The notes beneath the pieces were generated by a model. The model saw only the letters and a program-made list of their open reading frames with translations. It did not search any database and had not been told where the DNA came from. A DNA stretch of 64,000 nucleotides, taken from Pontimonas sp. Its GTDB lineage: Bacteria; Actinomycetota; Actinomycetes; Actinomycetales; Microbacteriaceae. The stretch spans positions 1-64,000 of the forward strand of contig JAFMDO010000003.1 of NCBI GenBank assembly GCA_017857245.1, written 5' to 3'. The position numbers were made by a program, and so were the translations under genes. Below, piece by piece: positions 63,401-64,000 of this stretch (the stretch's first letter is position 1; each line of letters starts with the position of its first letter).

Positions 63401-64000
63401 TCGAGACCCATCGGGATCTTCAGGCCACGTTCGCGGGCGACATCCTTCGCCCGGTCATAGCCCGCATCAACGTGGCGCATAACCCCGGTTCCGGGGTCGT
63501 TAATCAACACACGCTCGATTTTTTGTGCCGAAAGCTCGCTTCCATCCGCGACAATAACCTGCCCGGCGTGGAGGGAGCGTCCGATTCCTACCCCGCCCCC
63601 ATGGTGCAAGGAAACCCAGGACGCGCCCGAGGCGGTATTGAGCAACGCATTGAGCATCGGCCAGTCCGCGATGGCGTCTGATCCATCCGCCATGGCTTCT
63701 GTCTCGCGATACGGCGAAGCCACGCTTCCCGAATCAAGGTGGTCTCTGCCAATGACTATCGGTGCGGACAGCTCCCCGCTGGCCACCATTTCGTTGAAGC
63801 GAAGACCCGCAAGGTGGCGTTCTTTGTATCCCAGCCAACAGATACGCGCCGGCAAACCCTCAAATCGAATCTTCTGTCCTGCTCGCTCAATCCAGCGCGC
63901 CAGGTGGACATCATCCGGGAAGAGCTCAAGTATGGCCTTGTCCGTCTTGCGGATGTCTTCCGGGTCACCCGAGAGAGCCACCCAGCGAAATGGCCCCTTC
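63397..64000 (-). CDS. hutU: Urocanate hydratase, C-terminal part (runs off window end)
   Basis: [53 protein letters not shown]. Confidence 0.95.
   Translation of the reverse strand, partial: KGPFRWVALSGDPEDIRKTDKAILELFPDDVHLARWIERAGQKIRFEGLPARICWLGYKERHLAGLRFNEMVASGELSAPIVIGRDHLDSGSVASPYRETEAMADGSDAIADWPMLNALLNTASGASWVSLHHGGGVGIGRSLHAGQVIVADGSELSAQKIERVLINDPGTGVMRHVDAGYDRAKDVARERGLKIPMGLE

Noticed and set aside
1-64000. CRISPR arrays, tRNA/rRNA genes, IS elements, prophage, toxin-antitoxin or defence islands
   Set aside because: None recognised by reading; no periodic repeats with spacers, no cloverleaf-like tRNA ends, no transposase or integrase ORF

Overview
Chromosomal window from a high-GC Gram-positive (Actinomycetota). 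Gene order and protein style look Microbacteriaceae-like; this is inference only. The first ~26 kb is the core translation/transcription block on the minus strand: partial infA, adk, secY, the spc and S10 ribosomal-protein operons, a DUF418 protein, tuf, fusA, rpsG, rpsL, a lone A24 prepilin peptidase, rpoC and rpoB. From 26 to 64 kb come compact accessory and metabolic modules: SprT-like, DUF427, an SRPBCC-methyltransferase fusion, NUDIX, glutaredoxin-like, HAD, bS22-type mini ribosomal protein, BldC-like, ArsR, TrkH/TrkA, proC, tadA, upp, an orphan OmpR-type winged-helix protein, photolyase, psuK/psuG, kynA/kynU, pstSCAB, a complete PTS operon with its own HPr and EI, quinone oxidoreductase, a saccharopine dehydrogenase remnant, DDAH, MMPL, a D-threonine-aldolase-like enzyme, VIT1/CCC1, DUF1801, heliorhodopsin and hutG/hutI/hutU. 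No tRNA, rRNA, CRISPR or mobile element was recognised. The most interesting signals are: (1) an unannotated 23-codon Cys-rich leader ORF (ending CRCRMCR) behind a good promoter and just upstream of the winged-helix regulator, with a perfect 16-bp hairpin downstream; (2) a recurrent TANNNT-N6-start 'leaderless' grammar at about 16 genes, including a perfect 17-bp palindrome holding both divergent starts of tadA and upp; (3) a ~125-aa Ala/Lys/Pro repeat extension on ribosomal protein L15; (4) a heliorhodopsin in the same window as a photolyase; (5) a perfect 15-bp GCGA-loop hairpin inside the EIIA coding sequence; (6) helically phased direct repeats upstream of the DeoR-type regulator.
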